Shown: in pieces, positions 8,456 through 17,895 of the stretch
How positions within the stretch are numbered: the stretch's first letter is position 1
How the letters are laid out: each line of letters starts with the position of its first letter
Assembly: GCF_004214935.1 (NCBI RefSeq)
Contig: NZ_SFCC01000002.1
Coordinates: forward strand, 496,001-560,000
Source: Amycolatopsis suaedae
Lineage (GTDB): Bacteria; Actinomycetota; Actinomycetes; Mycobacteriales; Pseudonocardiaceae
Reading direction: 5' to 3'
Length of the DNA stretch: 64,000 bases
Notes under the pieces: generated by a model
Database searches by the model: none
Seen by the model: the letters and a program-made list of their open reading frames with translations, nothing else
Told to the model about the DNA's origin: nothing
Program-made: the position numbers and the translations under genes

Positions 8456-10096
8456 CTAGCCGACGTCGCGCCTGCGGAACGCCGCGAGTCCTGCGACCAG
8501 CGCGACGGCGGCGATCGCCGACAGCCACAGCAGCGGCGGCGCGGTGACGTCACCGCCGGGCACCTTGGGGATGTGCGAGAACGGCGAGATGTTCAGGAAC
8601 GCCTCGCTCAGCCCCAGGATCGGGCCGAACAACGTGAGCAGCACGCACCCGATCGCCACCGCCCAGGCGAGGATCGTGTACTTCGGCAGCACGCCGAACA
8701 GCACCATGGCGACCCCGATGACCACCCAGATCGCAGGCAGCTGGACCAGCGTGCCGCCGAAGACGTCGGCGACGGTGCCCCAGAGGTCCCCCACGCGCAA
8801 GCCGTGCCCGGCACCCATGGCGAACCCGGCGACCGCCGTCACGAACACCGGGCCGAGCAACGCGAACGTCAGGTGGCTGAGCGTCCAGCGCAGCCTGCTC
8901 ACCCGGGTGGCCAGCAGCGGCTCGGCACGCACCGCGGTCTCCTCGGACCGCATGCGCAGCACGGCCTGCACGCCGTAGATCGCGGTCACCATGCCGAACA
9001 TGCCGGTCATCGTGGCCAGGAACGCGTCGATGATGCCGCTGGAGCCGCCGAGCTTCTCGAACATCTGCCTGGTCTGCTCGCTGGCGCCGACGATCCCGCC
9101 GATTCCGTTGGCGATCGACCCGAACGTCGCGCCGACGACCGCCATGCCGACCGTCCAGCCGATCAGCGCCCCGCGGTGCAGGCGCCAGGCGAGTGCGAGC
9201 GGGCTGCTCAGGCTGCTGGCGGCCGCCGAAGGGCCCGGTCGCGGCGGCAGGATGCCGGTGCCGAGATCACGGCGGGGCAGCAGGGAGTACGCGACGGCGG
9301 CGAGCACGAGCGTCAGCACGACCGGCAGTGCCAGTACCCACCAGCGTTCACCGGCGTACGGCCGGATCTGCTGGGCCCAGCCGACCGGCGAGAGCCAGGA
9401 CAGCCAGGTCACGTCGGTCGTCGAGTCGCCGACCGCCCGCAGCAGGAACGCCGCGCCCAGCACGGTCGCGCCGATTCCGTTGGCGGTACGCGAGTACTCG
9501 GCGACCTGGACGGCGACGGCGGCGACCGCGGTGAACACCAGGCCCGCTGCCGCTGTCGACAGGCCGAACGCCCACGAACCCGCCGCGGGCAGGCCCGTGC
9601 CGACGAGCGAACCCGCCTGCGCGAAGCCGACGATCAGGCTGGTCCCGCCGCTGACGACGATCGCGGCGGTCAGTGCCGCGTACCGGCCGAGCACGCCCGC
9701 GCTGAGCAGTTCCAGCCGTCCGGTGTCCTCCTCGGCCCTGGTATGCCTGGTGACGGTGAACACCGCCATCAGCCCGATGAACACGGCCAGGAAGCTGCCC
9801 ATGCGCCAGGCGGTGAAGCCGCCGGCCGTGGACAGGTCGAACGCCGGGCCGTAGACGACGGCGACCGACGGGTTCGCCCCGAGCGTCGCCGACAGCATCT
9901 CCCGCTCGGCGGGGTTGGGGTAGAGCTGGTCGTAGGCGCCCGCGCTGCCCGCCGGCGTGAAGCTGAGCAGCAGGATCCACAACGGCAGGATGACGCGGTC
10001 CCTGCGCAGGGCGAGCCGGACCAGCTGCCAGGTGCCGGTCAGGTTGCCCGTCCGCTGCGCGGCGTGGTGCGCGGGGCGGTCGAGCGTCGCGGTCAT
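8456..10096 (-). CDS. ABC exporter permease of the polyketide-antibiotic type
   Basis: A 546-residue polytopic membrane protein of the ABC-2 type 'exporter of polyketide antibiotics' family, about twice the length of DrrB proteins and with about twelve hydrophobic segments. The N-terminus reads [16 protein letters not shown] and the loop near residue 110 [15 protein letters not shown]; this phrase recurs in degenerate form ([18 protein letters not shown]) in the second half, showing the internal duplication typical of the family. The ATG overlaps the ATPase stop by 4 bases. The substrate is unknown. Confidence 0.9.
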   Translation of the reverse strand: MTATLDRPAHHAAQRTGNLTGTWQLVRLALRRDRVILPLWILLLSFTPAGSAGAYDQLYPNPAEREMLSATLGANPSVAVVYGPAFDLSTAGGFTAWRMGSFLAVFIGLMAVFTVTRHTRAEEDTGRLELLSAGVLGRYAALTAAIVVSGGTSLIVGFAQAGSLVGTGLPAAGSWAFGLSTAAAGLVFTAVAAVAVQVAEYSRTANGIGATVLGAAFLLRAVGDSTTDVTWLSWLSPVGWAQQIRPYAGERWWVLALPVVLTLVLAAVAYSLLPRRDLGTGILPPRPGPSAAASSLSSPLALAWRLHRGALIGWTVGMAVVGATFGSIANGIGGIVGASEQTRQMFEKLGGSSGIIDAFLATMTGMFGMVTAIYGVQAVLRMRSEETAVRAEPLLATRVSRLRWTLSHLTFALLGPVFVTAVAGFAMGAGHGLRVGDLWGTVADVFGGTLVQLPAIWVVIGVAMVLFGVLPKYTILAWAVAIGCVLLTLFGPILGLSEAFLNISPFSHIPKVPGGDVTAPPLLWLSAIAAVALVAGLAAFRRRDVG

Positions 10097-10986
10097 TTCG
10101 CCGCCGCCTCGGTGTAGTGGCGGAGGAACAGCTCCTCCAGCGTCGGCGGCTGGCTGGTCAGGCTGCGCACGCCGACCTGGGTCAGCTGCCGCAGCGCCTC
10201 GTCCAGCGAGTGGGTCTCGACGTCGAACCGGACCCGGTTGCCGTCGATGCGCAGGTCGTGGATGTCCCGCAGGCCGGACAGGCCGTTGGGTGCCCCGGCC
10301 AGCTCCGCGGTGATCGACGTGCGGGTGAGGTGCCGCAGGTCGGCCAGCGTCCCGGTCTCGACCGTGCGCCCGTTGCGGATGATGCTCACCCGGTCGCACA
10401 GCGCCTCGACCTCGGCGAGGATGTGACTGGACAGCAGCACGGTGCGGCCCTGCTCGCGTTCTTCCTGGATGGCGTACTGGAACGTGGCCTCCATGAGCGG
10501 GTCGAGGCCGGAGGTCGGCTCGTCCAGGATCAGCAGGTCCACATTGGACGCGAGTGCCGCGACGATGGCGACCTTCTGCCGGTTGCCCTTGGAGTAGGTG
10601 CGCCCCTTCTTCTTGGGGTCCAGCTCGAAGCGCTCGATGAGTTCCTTGCGGCGGCGCTGGTCCAGCCCGCCACGCAGCCGGCCGAGCAGGTCGATGACCT
10701 CGCCGCCGGAGAGATTCGGCCACAGGTTGACGTCGCCGGGTACGTAGGCCAGCCGCCGGTGCAGGCTCGCCGCGTCCTTCCACGGGTCGCCGCCGAGCAG
10801 GCGGACGGCGCCGGAGTCGGCACGCAGGAGTCCGAGCAGAACGCGGACGGTGGTCGACTTGCCCGCGCCGTTGGGCCCCAGAAACCCGTGTACTTCGCCG
10901 GTGGCGACGTTGAGGTCAAGGCCGTCGAGGGCCTTGGTCCGGCCGAACGATTTGTGCAGGCCGGAGATGGCGATGGCGTTGTCCAT
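10093..10986 (-). CDS. ABC exporter ATP-binding protein
   Basis: A 297-residue ATPase serving the 546-residue permease downstream. Walker A GPNGAGKS is at 37-44, the signature is the YSKGNRQK form usual for this subfamily, Walker B gives [12 protein letters not shown], and the C-terminal domain ends [11 protein letters not shown]. Its start at 10986 faces a GbsR/MarR-type regulator at 11081, which is the natural candidate to control the exporter. A GTCCA-N3-TGGAC palindrome (10537-10549) lies just before Walker B. Confidence 0.92.
   Translation of the reverse strand: MDNAIAISGLHKSFGRTKALDGLDLNVATGEVHGFLGPNGAGKSTTVRVLLGLLRADSGAVRLLGGDPWKDAASLHRRLAYVPGDVNLWPNLSGGEVIDLLGRLRGGLDQRRRKELIERFELDPKKKGRTYSKGNRQKVAIVAALASNVDLLILDEPTSGLDPLMEATFQYAIQEEREQGRTVLLSSHILAEVEALCDRVSIIRNGRTVETGTLADLRHLTRTSITAELAGAPNGLSGLRDIHDLRIDGNRVRFDVETHSLDEALRQLTQVGVRSLTSQPPTLEELFLRHYTEAAAK
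10537..10549. repeat. Dispersed palindrome GTCCA-N3-TGGAC (copy 2)
   Basis: Exact 13-mer with centre CAT, inside the exporter ATPase gene where it encodes Ser-Asn-Val-Asp using the AT-rich codon AAT. Confidence 0.7.
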
Positions 10987-11080
10987 GGCCTCAAGCTACG
11001 CTCAATTTACAAAGTTGTGAAGTTAAGAAAATGTATGGATGGGGTGACCCTCGCCGCCCCGCCCGGAGAGGATGATCGTC

Positions 11081-11569
11081 ATGTCGAGCAGGCCACAGTC
11101 CCAGCGTGATCCAGCCGCCGCGCGGAAGTTCGTGGAGGACTTCGCGCTGATCCTCCACCAGGCCGGTATGCAGCGCATGCCGTCCCGTGTGCTCAGCGCG
11201 TTGCTGGTCAGCGAGACCGGCAGCATGACGGCGGGTGACATCGCCGAGTCCCTTCAGATCAGCCCGGCAGCCGTGTCCGGCGCCGTGCGCTACCTCGCCC
11301 AGGTTGGTCTCGTGCGGCGCACCCGTGAGCCGGGTGAGCGCCGGGACCACTACGTGATCGGTGACGATTCCTGGTACGAGGTGCTCAGCCACAAGGACCG
11401 CGTGTACCGGCACCTCGCGGAGGTGCTGGAGCGGGGCGCGGCCTCGGTCGGCGAGGACAGCGAGGCGGGCAGGCGGCTGGCCGAGACCCGCGAGTTCTTC
11501 GCCTATCTCGGCAAGGAGATCCCCATGCTCATCGACCGCTGGCGCGAGATGCGCGCGCAGGAGCGATGA
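11081..11569 (+). CDS. GbsR/MarR-family transcriptional regulator
   Basis: A 162-residue winged-helix protein of the GbsR type that often sits beside antibiotic-type ABC exporters. Recognition helix region DIAESLQISPAAVSGAVRYLAQVGLV, then a wing with REPGERRDHYVI and a helical C-terminus. The ATG at 11081 is favoured over 11072 because GGAGAGG ends 9 bases before it. It is divergent from the exporter ATPase (10986) across a comparatively AT-rich stretch and probably represses it. Its last 41 bases overlap the end of the converging TetR gene. Confidence 0.87.
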   Translation: MSSRPQSQRDPAAARKFVEDFALILHQAGMQRMPSRVLSALLVSETGSMTAGDIAESLQISPAAVSGAVRYLAQVGLVRRTREPGERRDHYVIGDDSWYEVLSHKDRVYRHLAEVLERGAASVGEDSEAGRRLAETREFFAYLGKEIPMLIDRWREMRAQER

Positions 11570-12140
11570 CCAGCGGCGCGACGAGCGTTCCCGCCAGCGT
11601 CTCCAGTTCCGCCCTGCGCGGCGTCGTTCCCCCGAAGGCGATGAGGAAGCCCTGCTGGAAGCAGGCACCGAGCAGCAGCGACGCGATCGCCCTCGGCTCG
11701 TCGCCCGCCCGCAGCCTGCCCAGCCGCTGTTCGGTGCTCAGGTAACGCGCCAGTACGTCGATCACGTGGCTGGGATCGCGGCCCAGTTCGCCGAGCCTGG
11801 TCCGGTGCGCGTCGAGTAGTTCCCGGGAGGAGAACACCGACGCGGCCATCGGGAAGGTGTCGGCGTAGAACTCCATGGCGGCCACCGCGACCCTGGTCAG
11901 GTTGGCCCGCAACGTCGCCCCGGTGGGGTTGTCGACGAGTTCGACCAGCGTCGTGAGCAGGCCGGGCGACTGCTCGGCCAGCACGGTGGTGAAGATCTCC
12001 GTCTTGTCGCGGAAGTGCTTGTACAGCGCCGCTTCGGAGTAGCCGGCCGCGCGGGCGATCTCCTTGGTGGTCGCGCGGGCGAAACCCTGCTCGCGCAGGA
12101 CCCGCGCGGCGGCCTCGACGATCTTCGCCCTGGTGTCCAT
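11529..12140 (-). CDS. TetR-family transcriptional regulator
   Basis: A 203-residue TetR regulator with the helix-turn-helix at residues 25-47 (TTKEIARAAGYSEAALYKHF) and an all-helical ligand-binding domain. The ATG at 12140 is chosen because the family begins a few residues before the first helix; upstream in-frame starts add a Pro/Arg-rich leader that covers the operators. It is divergent from an NAD(P)-binding oxidoreductase, with two related palindromes between them, so it likely represses both genes. Its 3' end overlaps the GbsR gene by 41 bases. Confidence 0.9.
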   Translation of the reverse strand: MDTRAKIVEAAARVLREQGFARATTKEIARAAGYSEAALYKHFRDKTEIFTTVLAEQSPGLLTTLVELVDNPTGATLRANLTRVAVAAMEFYADTFPMAASVFSSRELLDAHRTRLGELGRDPSHVIDVLARYLSTEQRLGRLRAGDEPRAIASLLLGACFQQGFLIAFGGTTPRRAELETLAGTLVAPLVIAPARASRASGR

Positions 12141-12160
12141 CGGCTCTCCCGCTTGACGGG

Positions 12161-12202
12161 TGGGTGAGTGCTTACCCACTATAGTTGGTGAGTGTTCACT
12201 AA
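12161..12202. promoter_or_regulatory. Tandem TetR operators
   Basis: Two related imperfect palindromes, TGGGTGAGTGCTTACCCA at 12161-12178 and TTGGTGAGTGTTCACTAA at 12185-12202, share the core GGTGAGTG. Their starts are 24 bp apart, and they sit between the TetR gene (start 12140) and the divergent oxidoreductase (start 12218). The second copy ends just before the oxidoreductase ribosome site. Confidence 0.7.
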
Positions 12203-12217
12203 CCGAGGAGGCGGACG

Positions 12218-12853
12218 ATGCGGGTGACGGTCTTCGGCGCGACCGGTGGGGTCGGCGTCCAGGTCGTGCGGCAGGCACTCGACGCGGGGCACGACGTCAC
12301 GGCCGTCGTCCGCGACCCGGCGCGGCTGGACGCCGGCCCGCACGACCGCCTCGAGGTGCTGACCGCCGACGTCATGGACCCGGCCGCGATCGAACCGGCG
12401 GTGGCCGGCCGGGACGCCGTGTTCTGCTCGCTGGGGCCACGGGGGAGCGGGCCGACGACGGTGGTCACCGACGGCGTGCGGTCCATCGTCACCGCCATGC
12501 GGGCGGCAGGCACCCGGCGGCTGCTGGTGGTGACCGCGAGCGGGTTCCACACCGAGGGCGACGGGGTGCTGGTCCGGGGCGTGCTCAAGCCGCTCGTCGG
12601 CAGGATGCTGCGGCACCAGTTCGCTGACATGGCGCGGGCCGAGCGGGTCGTGGAGGACAGCGGGCTGGACTGGACCATCGTCTGCCCGCCGCGGCTGCGG
12701 GACAAGCCGTACACCGGCCGCGTGCGCAGCCGGGTCGGCGCCAACGTCCGCGGCGGGTTCAGCATCCGCCGCCCCGACGTCGCCGCCTACCTCCTGCGCG
12801 CGGCCGCGGACACGTCCCTGGTCGGCAAGCCCGTCTTCATCGCCGCCGCCTGA
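12218..12853 (+). CDS. NAD(P)-binding oxidoreductase (NmrA/atypical SDR)
   Basis: A 211-residue Rossmann-fold protein starting MRVTVFGATGGVG, the dinucleotide-binding Gly motif of NmrA-like and atypical short-chain dehydrogenase proteins. Residues RRLLVVTASGF and DWTIVCPPRL are typical later blocks of this group. Members act as NAD(P)-dependent reductases or redox sensors and the substrate is rarely known. Ribosome site GAGGAGG lies ahead of the ATG. Expression is probably set by the divergent TetR protein. Confidence 0.85.
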   Translation: MRVTVFGATGGVGVQVVRQALDAGHDVTAVVRDPARLDAGPHDRLEVLTADVMDPAAIEPAVAGRDAVFCSLGPRGSGPTTVVTDGVRSIVTAMRAAGTRRLLVVTASGFHTEGDGVLVRGVLKPLVGRMLRHQFADMARAERVVEDSGLDWTIVCPPRLRDKPYTGRVRSRVGANVRGGFSIRRPDVAAYLLRAAADTSLVGKPVFIAAA

Positions 12854-12859
12854 CGGCCG

Positions 12860-13291
12860 TCACGAGGTCCGGAGGGCCTCCAGTGCGGCGCGCAACGGGC
12901 CGTCGGGGGGCACCGGACGGCGGGTCGAGCGGTTGACGAAGACGTGCACGAAGTGCCCCTCCGCCACCGGGTCCCCCTCGGGCGCGGAGTCCGCCGACCG
13001 GTAGATGCCGATCTCGTACCGCACGCTGGACCGGCCGAGATGGCCCACCCGCAGCCCCACGGCGAGCACGTCCGGGAACGCGACCGACCCGTGGTAGTTG
13101 CAGTGTGACTCCACACACAACCCGATGACCTCGCCGTGCTCGATGTCCAGCTCGCCACGCTCGATCAGCCAGCGGTTGATCACCGTGTCCATCAGCGAGT
13201 AGTGGACGACGTTGTTGACGTGCCCGTACACGTCGTTGTCCTTCCACCGGGTCGGCATCAGCTCCCAGTGCGGGTAAAGCGAAGCGGTCAC
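12860..13291 (-). CDS. Acyl-CoA thioesterase, 4HBT hotdog fold
   Basis: A 143-residue hotdog-fold thioesterase of the YbgC/4-hydroxybenzoyl-CoA type. The family signature is WKDNDVYGHVNNVVHYSLMDT, with the Asp/His-Asn cluster near the active site, followed by ESHCNYHGSVAFPDVL. It would hydrolyse an acyl-CoA of unknown chain. The GTG at 13291 gives the usual length for the family; longer in-frame starts add over 20 residues of unrelated sequence. Ribosome site is weak, so the start is uncertain. Confidence 0.82.
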   Translation of the reverse strand: MTASLYPHWELMPTRWKDNDVYGHVNNVVHYSLMDTVINRWLIERGELDIEHGEVIGLCVESHCNYHGSVAFPDVLAVGLRVGHLGRSSVRYEIGIYRSADSAPEGDPVAEGHFVHVFVNRSTRRPVPPDGPLRAALEALRTS

Positions 13292-13427
13292 GGAGAACAC
13301 CGTAGGCCCGGACAGGGCCGAAAGCCCTATGCCGCACGTGCCCGGAGCTGTCATGCTGCTACGGCGGGAAATGACCGTACACGTGTACGATATTTCGCGC
13401 GATGGGGGACGGGAAGGGTGACGCCAC

Positions 13428-15065
13428 ATGGGCTCGACCGTCGCGCGGCAGGTCGTACGGATCTTGGCCGATGCGAGGGTCAGGCGCGCCTACGCCGTCC
13501 CCGGTGAGTCCTTTCTCGACCTCTTCGACGCCCTGCACACCGAACCCCGGATGACCGTGGTGTCCACTCGGCACGAGGCCGGCGCGGCGTTCATGGCCGA
13601 GGCGGACGCGAAACTACGCGGAACGCCCGCGCTCGCACTCGCCGGGCGTGGCCCGGGGGCGTCGAACCTGGCCATCGGTGTCCACACGGCACACCAGGAC
13701 GAGACGCCGATGATCGTGCTGCTCGGGCAGGTCGCGTCCGCCAACCTCGGATCGGACGCGCTGCAGGAGGTCGACCTCGCGGCGATGTACCAGCCGCTGG
13801 CGAAGTGGACCCGGCAGGCGAGTTCGGCCGACGAGGTGCCCGGGCTGGTCCTGGAGGCCCTGCGGGTGGCGACGACCGGCCGCAAGGGACCCGCCGTCCT
13901 CGCCGTGCCGAGTGACTTCTGGACGGCCAGGGTGGACAGTCCCAAGCCGGAGCCGGAACGCGAGGTGCGCCCCGGCGGGGTCCGCAGGCTGGCCGCGGAG
14001 ATCGGCAAGCTGGTCGACGACTCCCGCTATCCGGCCGTGATCGCGGGTGGCGGCGTGCGCGAAGCGCGTTCGGCGCTGATCGAGGTCGCCGAGCATCTCG
14101 GATTCGCGGTGTACAACGCCTTCAGCCGCCAGGACGCTTTTCCCGAAGATCATTCGCATTACGCCGGGCATCTCGGGCCCGGCGTCTCCGACGATCAGCT
14201 GATCGCGTTGCAGCAGGCGGATCTCGTGCTGGCGCTGGGTACCCGCCTCGACGAGGTGACCACCCGCAACTACCGGTTCCCCGCCGCCACCCAGCCGCTG
14301 GTCATGGTCGGCGGTGTCCGGCCGGGACCACGCAGGCGCGGCCTGACCTTCCACGTGGACGCCGACATCGGCGAGTTCCTCACCGAGCTGCGGGTTGCCG
14401 CCTCCCCGCGCAAGCGCAACCTGGTCGTGGCCAGCCAGGCCGTCCGCGACTTCATGACCCCGCCGCCCCGAGGGCGCTCCGGTCCCGTTCACCCCGCCGA
14501 CGTCGTACGGACGCTGCGGGAACTGGCGCCGGACGACACCATCGTCGCCAACGACGCGGGCAACTTCGCCGCGTTCGTGCACCGCTACTGGTGCTTCACC
14601 CGGCCCCGCACGCAACTCGGGCCGTGCAACGGCGCGATGGGCTACGCCGTTCCCGCCGCGCTGGCGGCGAAACTCGCCGAACCGCAGCGGACGGTCGTCG
14701 CCATGGTCGGCGACGGCGGCGCGCTGATGACCGGCCAGGAAGTGGAAACCGCGGTCCGCCACCGCGCGCCGATCGTCGTGGTCGTGTTCCAGAACGGCCT
14801 GTACGGCGCCATCGCCATGCATCAGGCCCGGGTGCACGGCAGGCTGTCGTCGGTGGCGGTCGGCACGATCGACTTCGCCTCGTGGGCCCGCGGGCTCGGC
14901 GCCGCCGGCTACACCGTCAACGACCTGGAGGAGCTGGAACCGGCCCTGGCCAGCGCGCTGGTCCGGCAGCGGCCGTGCGTGATCGACGTCCGCACCGACC
15001 CGGACGTCCTCAGCCCGGACACCCGGCTGAGCCAGATGCTGCGGCCGGCCGACCCCGACGGGTGA
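13428..15065 (+). CDS. Thiamine-diphosphate enzyme, acetolactate synthase-like
   Basis: A 545-residue ThDP-dependent enzyme with the three-domain layout of acetohydroxyacid synthase, benzoylformate decarboxylase and relatives. The catalytic Glu is Glu50 in STRHEAGAAFMAEA, and the ThDP-Mg site is MVGDGGALMTGQE with the later Asn in FQNGLYG. No small regulatory subunit follows, so a role in branched-chain synthesis is doubtful; a degradative or specialised carboligase is as likely. It is divergent from a thioesterase and is followed by a cold-shock gene. Confidence 0.85.
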   Translation: MGSTVARQVVRILADARVRRAYAVPGESFLDLFDALHTEPRMTVVSTRHEAGAAFMAEADAKLRGTPALALAGRGPGASNLAIGVHTAHQDETPMIVLLGQVASANLGSDALQEVDLAAMYQPLAKWTRQASSADEVPGLVLEALRVATTGRKGPAVLAVPSDFWTARVDSPKPEPEREVRPGGVRRLAAEIGKLVDDSRYPAVIAGGGVREARSALIEVAEHLGFAVYNAFSRQDAFPEDHSHYAGHLGPGVSDDQLIALQQADLVLALGTRLDEVTTRNYRFPAATQPLVMVGGVRPGPRRRGLTFHVDADIGEFLTELRVAASPRKRNLVVASQAVRDFMTPPPRGRSGPVHPADVVRTLRELAPDDTIVANDAGNFAAFVHRYWCFTRPRTQLGPCNGAMGYAVPAALAAKLAEPQRTVVAMVGDGGALMTGQEVETAVRHRAPIVVVVFQNGLYGAIAMHQARVHGRLSSVAVGTIDFASWARGLGAAGYTVNDLEELEPALASALVRQRPCVIDVRTDPDVLSPDTRLSQMLRPADPDG

Positions 15066-15176
15066 CGGGCGACATTTTCGCTGGCTTCCACCCGTGATCG
15101 GTGATTCACTGTGCGCGGTCCCTTCGGACCCGGGGCGCCGGACGGCGTCCCGTTGTTTTGCGTATGGAGATAGTTG

Positions 15177-15380
15177 ATGACCCAGGGAACAGTGAAGTGG
15201 TTCAACTCCGAGAAGGGGTTCGGCTTCATCACTCCTGACAACGGAGGCGGCGACGTCTTCGTGCACTATTCGGAGATCAAGGGCGCCGGCTTCAAGAGCC
15301 TTGAGGAGAACGCCCGCGTGGAGTTCGAGATCGCACAGGGACAGAAGGGGCCGCAGGCCACCGCCGTTTCCGTGATCTAG
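15177..15380 (+). CDS. Cold-shock protein, CspA family
   Basis: A 67-residue single-domain RNA chaperone. RNP1 is KGFGFI at residues 13-18 and RNP2 VFVHY at about 27-31, with the invariant opening GTVKWFN. ATG at 15177 is chosen over the overlapping TTG at 15174, with GGAGA about 7 bases upstream. The 111-bp leader contains GC-rich self-complementary stretches, as is common in front of csp genes whose mRNA folding responds to temperature. A strong terminator follows. Confidence 0.96.
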   Translation: MTQGTVKWFNSEKGFGFITPDNGGGDVFVHYSEIKGAGFKSLEENARVEFEIAQGQKGPQATAVSVI

Positions 15381-15403
15381 CGGGCACGCAGACTTTTTCC
15401 CTG

Positions 15404-15432
15404 AACGGGGCCGCCACCGGCGGCCCCGTTTT
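15404..15432 (+). terminator. Rho-independent terminator of the cold-shock gene
   Basis: Perfect 12-bp stem AACGGGGCCGCC / GGCGGCCCCGTT with a 3-base loop and a following TT, 23 bases after the csp stop codon. Confidence 0.9.
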
Positions 15433-15495
15433 CAGTTTCCGGGGCGCGCCGACACAGGCTGCTTCTCTGACGGCGGGTATCTCCGATACGTTCTC

Positions 15496-15513
15496 CCCCG
15501 TGTTGTTACGGGG
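15496..15513 (+). promoter_or_regulatory. Small hairpin abutting the glnX ribosome site
   Basis: CCCCGT and ACGGGG pair around the loop GTTGTT, ending 1 base before the GGGAGG ribosome site (15515-15520) of the glnX gene. It could modulate initiation of the operon; no effect is shown by sequence alone. Confidence 0.4.
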
Positions 15514-15528
15514 TGGGAGGATCGATCG

Positions 15529-16920
15529 ATGACGAGCACCGTGCAGCGGCCACCGGCTCCGGCCGCGCCCGCTCCGGCGCCGCCGGAGGAGCGCACCGGT
15601 CTCGCCGGGCTGCTCGGCCTGCCGGCCGCGGCCGTGCGCGCGATCGTGCGATCGGCCGCGACCACGCCGGGCAGGCTGTCCGTCATCGCCGTCGGGCTGG
15701 TGCTGTTGTCGCTGCTCACCGGCATCGTCGGGGCGTTCGCCTTCCAGGACCGCAAGGACATCATCGGTGGGCTGACCGACCACCGGGAACCGCTGGCGGC
15801 GGCCGCGCAGCAGGTCTACCGGTCGCTGTCCGACGCCGACGCGACGGCCGCGAGCGCGTTCCTCTCCACCGGCACCGAGCCTCCCGCGCTGCGGGAACGC
15901 TACGAGGTCGACATCGCGCAGGCGGGTGCCGCGCTGGCCAAGGCGGCAGCCGACTCCGGCGGTGTCGCCGAGGCGGCGGCGCAGGTCGACATGCTCAACC
16001 AGCAGGTTCCGGTCTACACCGGCCTGGTCGAGACCGCCCGGGCCAACAACCGGCTCGGCTACCCCGCGGGTGCCTCCTACCTGCGCGAGGCGTCGGAACT
16101 GATGCGGGCGAAAATCCTGCCCGCCGCGCACGAGCTGTACCGCATCGACACCGAGCGGCTGCTGGCCGAGCAGGACGAGGCCACCGACATCCCGTGGCTG
16201 ACCGGGGTGCTCGTGCTCGCCCTGATCGCCGCGCTCGTCGCCACCCAGCTCTACCTGAAGCGCCGCACGAACCGGGTGCTCAACATCGGCCTGGTCGTGG
16301 CGACCGCGGCCGTCGTACTGGCGTTGCTGTGGGGAGCGGTGGCGGTCGTCGTGCAGAGCATCGGGGTCAGCGCCGGTGGCGACTCCGGGACCAGGCGGGT
16401 CGACCTCGCCGTCAAGGCCAGGATCGCCGCGCTGCAGGCCCGCGCCGACGAGACGCTGACCCTGGTCGCCCGCGGCGACGGCGGCAAGTACGAGGCCGAG
16501 TTCAAGGAGCTGGCCGTCCAGCTGAGCGGGCAGGACGGCAACGGCGGCTACCTCGGCGAGCTGCGCAGCGTCGCCGCCGAGTACGGCGCTACCACCGAGG
16601 TGGACTCGGCCATCGCCAACGCCAAGGCCTGGCTGGCCGCCCACGCCAAGCTGCGGGAGAACGACGACAACGGCGCCTACGACGAGGCGGTCACGCTGGC
16701 CATCGACGAGAAGGCCGAGGGCAGCGCGGCAGCCGCGTTCTTCCGGCTGGACAACGACCTGGTGACGGCCATCAACGGGGGGCGGCAGGCGTTCCTCGAC
16801 GAGACGTCGGCCGCTGACGGCGCGCTGACCGCGCTGGCCCCCGGCTTCGCGGTGCTCTGTGTGATCGCCGCGGCCGGTGCGACGATGGGGATCAGGGAAC
16901 GCCTGATGGAGTACCGGTGA
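15529..16920 (+). CDS. glnX: GlnX-like membrane sensor of the PknG pathway
   Basis: A 463-residue membrane protein with four predicted transmembrane segments (about 50-72, 224-244, 255-278 and 438-456) and two large helical domains between them, the first a likely extracytoplasmic four-helix sensor. It is identified mainly from its place: glnX-glnH-pknG is the conserved order in mycobacteria and corynebacteria, where GlnX is thought to relay the state of the binding protein GlnH to the kinase PknG in response to Asp/Glu supply. A GGGAGG ribosome site precedes the ATG. The stop overlaps the glnH start by one base. Confidence 0.85.
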   Translation: MTSTVQRPPAPAAPAPAPPEERTGLAGLLGLPAAAVRAIVRSAATTPGRLSVIAVGLVLLSLLTGIVGAFAFQDRKDIIGGLTDHREPLAAAAQQVYRSLSDADATAASAFLSTGTEPPALRERYEVDIAQAGAALAKAAADSGGVAEAAAQVDMLNQQVPVYTGLVETARANNRLGYPAGASYLREASELMRAKILPAAHELYRIDTERLLAEQDEATDIPWLTGVLVLALIAALVATQLYLKRRTNRVLNIGLVVATAAVVLALLWGAVAVVVQSIGVSAGGDSGTRRVDLAVKARIAALQARADETLTLVARGDGGKYEAEFKELAVQLSGQDGNGGYLGELRSVAAEYGATTEVDSAIANAKAWLAAHAKLRENDDNGAYDEAVTLAIDEKAEGSAAAAFFRLDNDLVTAINGGRQAFLDETSAADGALTALAPGFAVLCVIAAAGATMGIRERLMEYR

Positions 16921-17882
16921 TGACTGTGCGGTGGAAACGAGTTGCCGTGCTCGGCCTGGTCGCCGGGCTGCTGACGGCATGCGGCAGCGCGGGCAAGCCG
17001 GTGGACCCGGCACCGGTGGAGCGGGTCGAACGGCCGCTGCCAGCCGGGGTGGTCGTCGGCGACCGGCCGCCGCCCGCCGCCGCCGGCACCGACTGCAACG
17101 CCACGGCCAGCCTCGCGCCGCAGGGCACCGGGGTCACCCCGGGGTCGACGATGAACGCCATCCGCCAGCGCGGAAAGCTGATCGTCGGCGTGGACCAGAC
17201 CACCTACCTGTTCGGCTTCCGCAACCCGACGTCGGGCCAGCTGGAGGGCTTCGACATCGACATCGCCAACGAGATCGCCAAGGCGATCTTCGGGACGGCC
17301 GACGGCAAGGTGCAGTACATGGCCATCCCGTCGTCGCGGCGGGAGCAGGTGCTGGAGAACAAGCTCGCGGACGTCGTCGTGCGGACCTACAGCATCACCT
17401 GCGAACGGCTGAAGAAGGTCGCGTTCTCCACCGAGTACTACACCGCGGGGCAGCGGGTCCTCGCGCCGAAGGTCGCCGGGGTGAAGTCGCTGGCCGACCT
17501 GAAGGACAAGAAGGTCTGCGCCACCAAGACGTCGACCTCGCTGCGCAAGCTCGCGTCCGACCCCGCCGGGGTGGTGCCGGTGTCGGTGGAGAACTGGTCG
17601 GACTGCCTGCTGTTGTTGCAGCAGGGGCAGGTGGACGCCGTGTCGACCGACGACACCATCCTGGCCGGCATGGCGGCGCAGGACCCGACGACGGAGGTCG
17701 TCGGCGAGCGGTTCACCGTCGAGTCCTACGGCGTGGGTGTGCCGAAGGAGAACGAGGACATGGTGCGGTTCGTCAACGCCGTCCTCGAACAGGTCCGCGG
17801 CTCGGCCTGGCAGACCAGCTACAACAAGTGGATCGCGCCGCACCTCGGTCCCGGCACGCCACCGGCGCCGAAGTACAAGTAG
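16920..17882 (+). CDS. glnH: GlnH-like amino-acid-binding lipoprotein
   Basis: A 320-residue periplasmic-type binding protein anchored by the lipobox LLTAC (Cys21). The mature part is a family 3 solute-binding fold: KLIVGVDQTTYLFGF at the ligand pocket, GFDIDIANEIAKAIFG, and the hinge region DGKVQYMAIPSSRREQVLENKLADVVV. In actinobacteria this protein is not paired with a dedicated transporter but senses Asp/Glu for the PknG pathway. Here too no permease lies next to it, and glnX and pknG flank it directly. Confidence 0.92.
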   Translation: MTVRWKRVAVLGLVAGLLTACGSAGKPVDPAPVERVERPLPAGVVVGDRPPPAAAGTDCNATASLAPQGTGVTPGSTMNAIRQRGKLIVGVDQTTYLFGFRNPTSGQLEGFDIDIANEIAKAIFGTADGKVQYMAIPSSRREQVLENKLADVVVRTYSITCERLKKVAFSTEYYTAGQRVLAPKVAGVKSLADLKDKKVCATKTSTSLRKLASDPAGVVPVSVENWSDCLLLLQQGQVDAVSTDDTILAGMAAQDPTTEVVGERFTVESYGVGVPKENEDMVRFVNAVLEQVRGSAWQTSYNKWIAPHLGPGTPPAPKYK

Positions 17883-17895
17883 GGGGCTTTCGCAA

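Noticed and set aside
8399-10117. Long plus-strand frame opposite the polyketide-type exporter
   Set aside because: Gln/Arg/Asp-rich composition typical of the antisense of a GC-rich gene; the minus-strand protein has clear transporter features.
15066-15176. Possible small gene in the cold-shock leader
   Set aside because: No frame with a plausible start and coding bias; the stretch is better read as structured 5' untranslated RNA.
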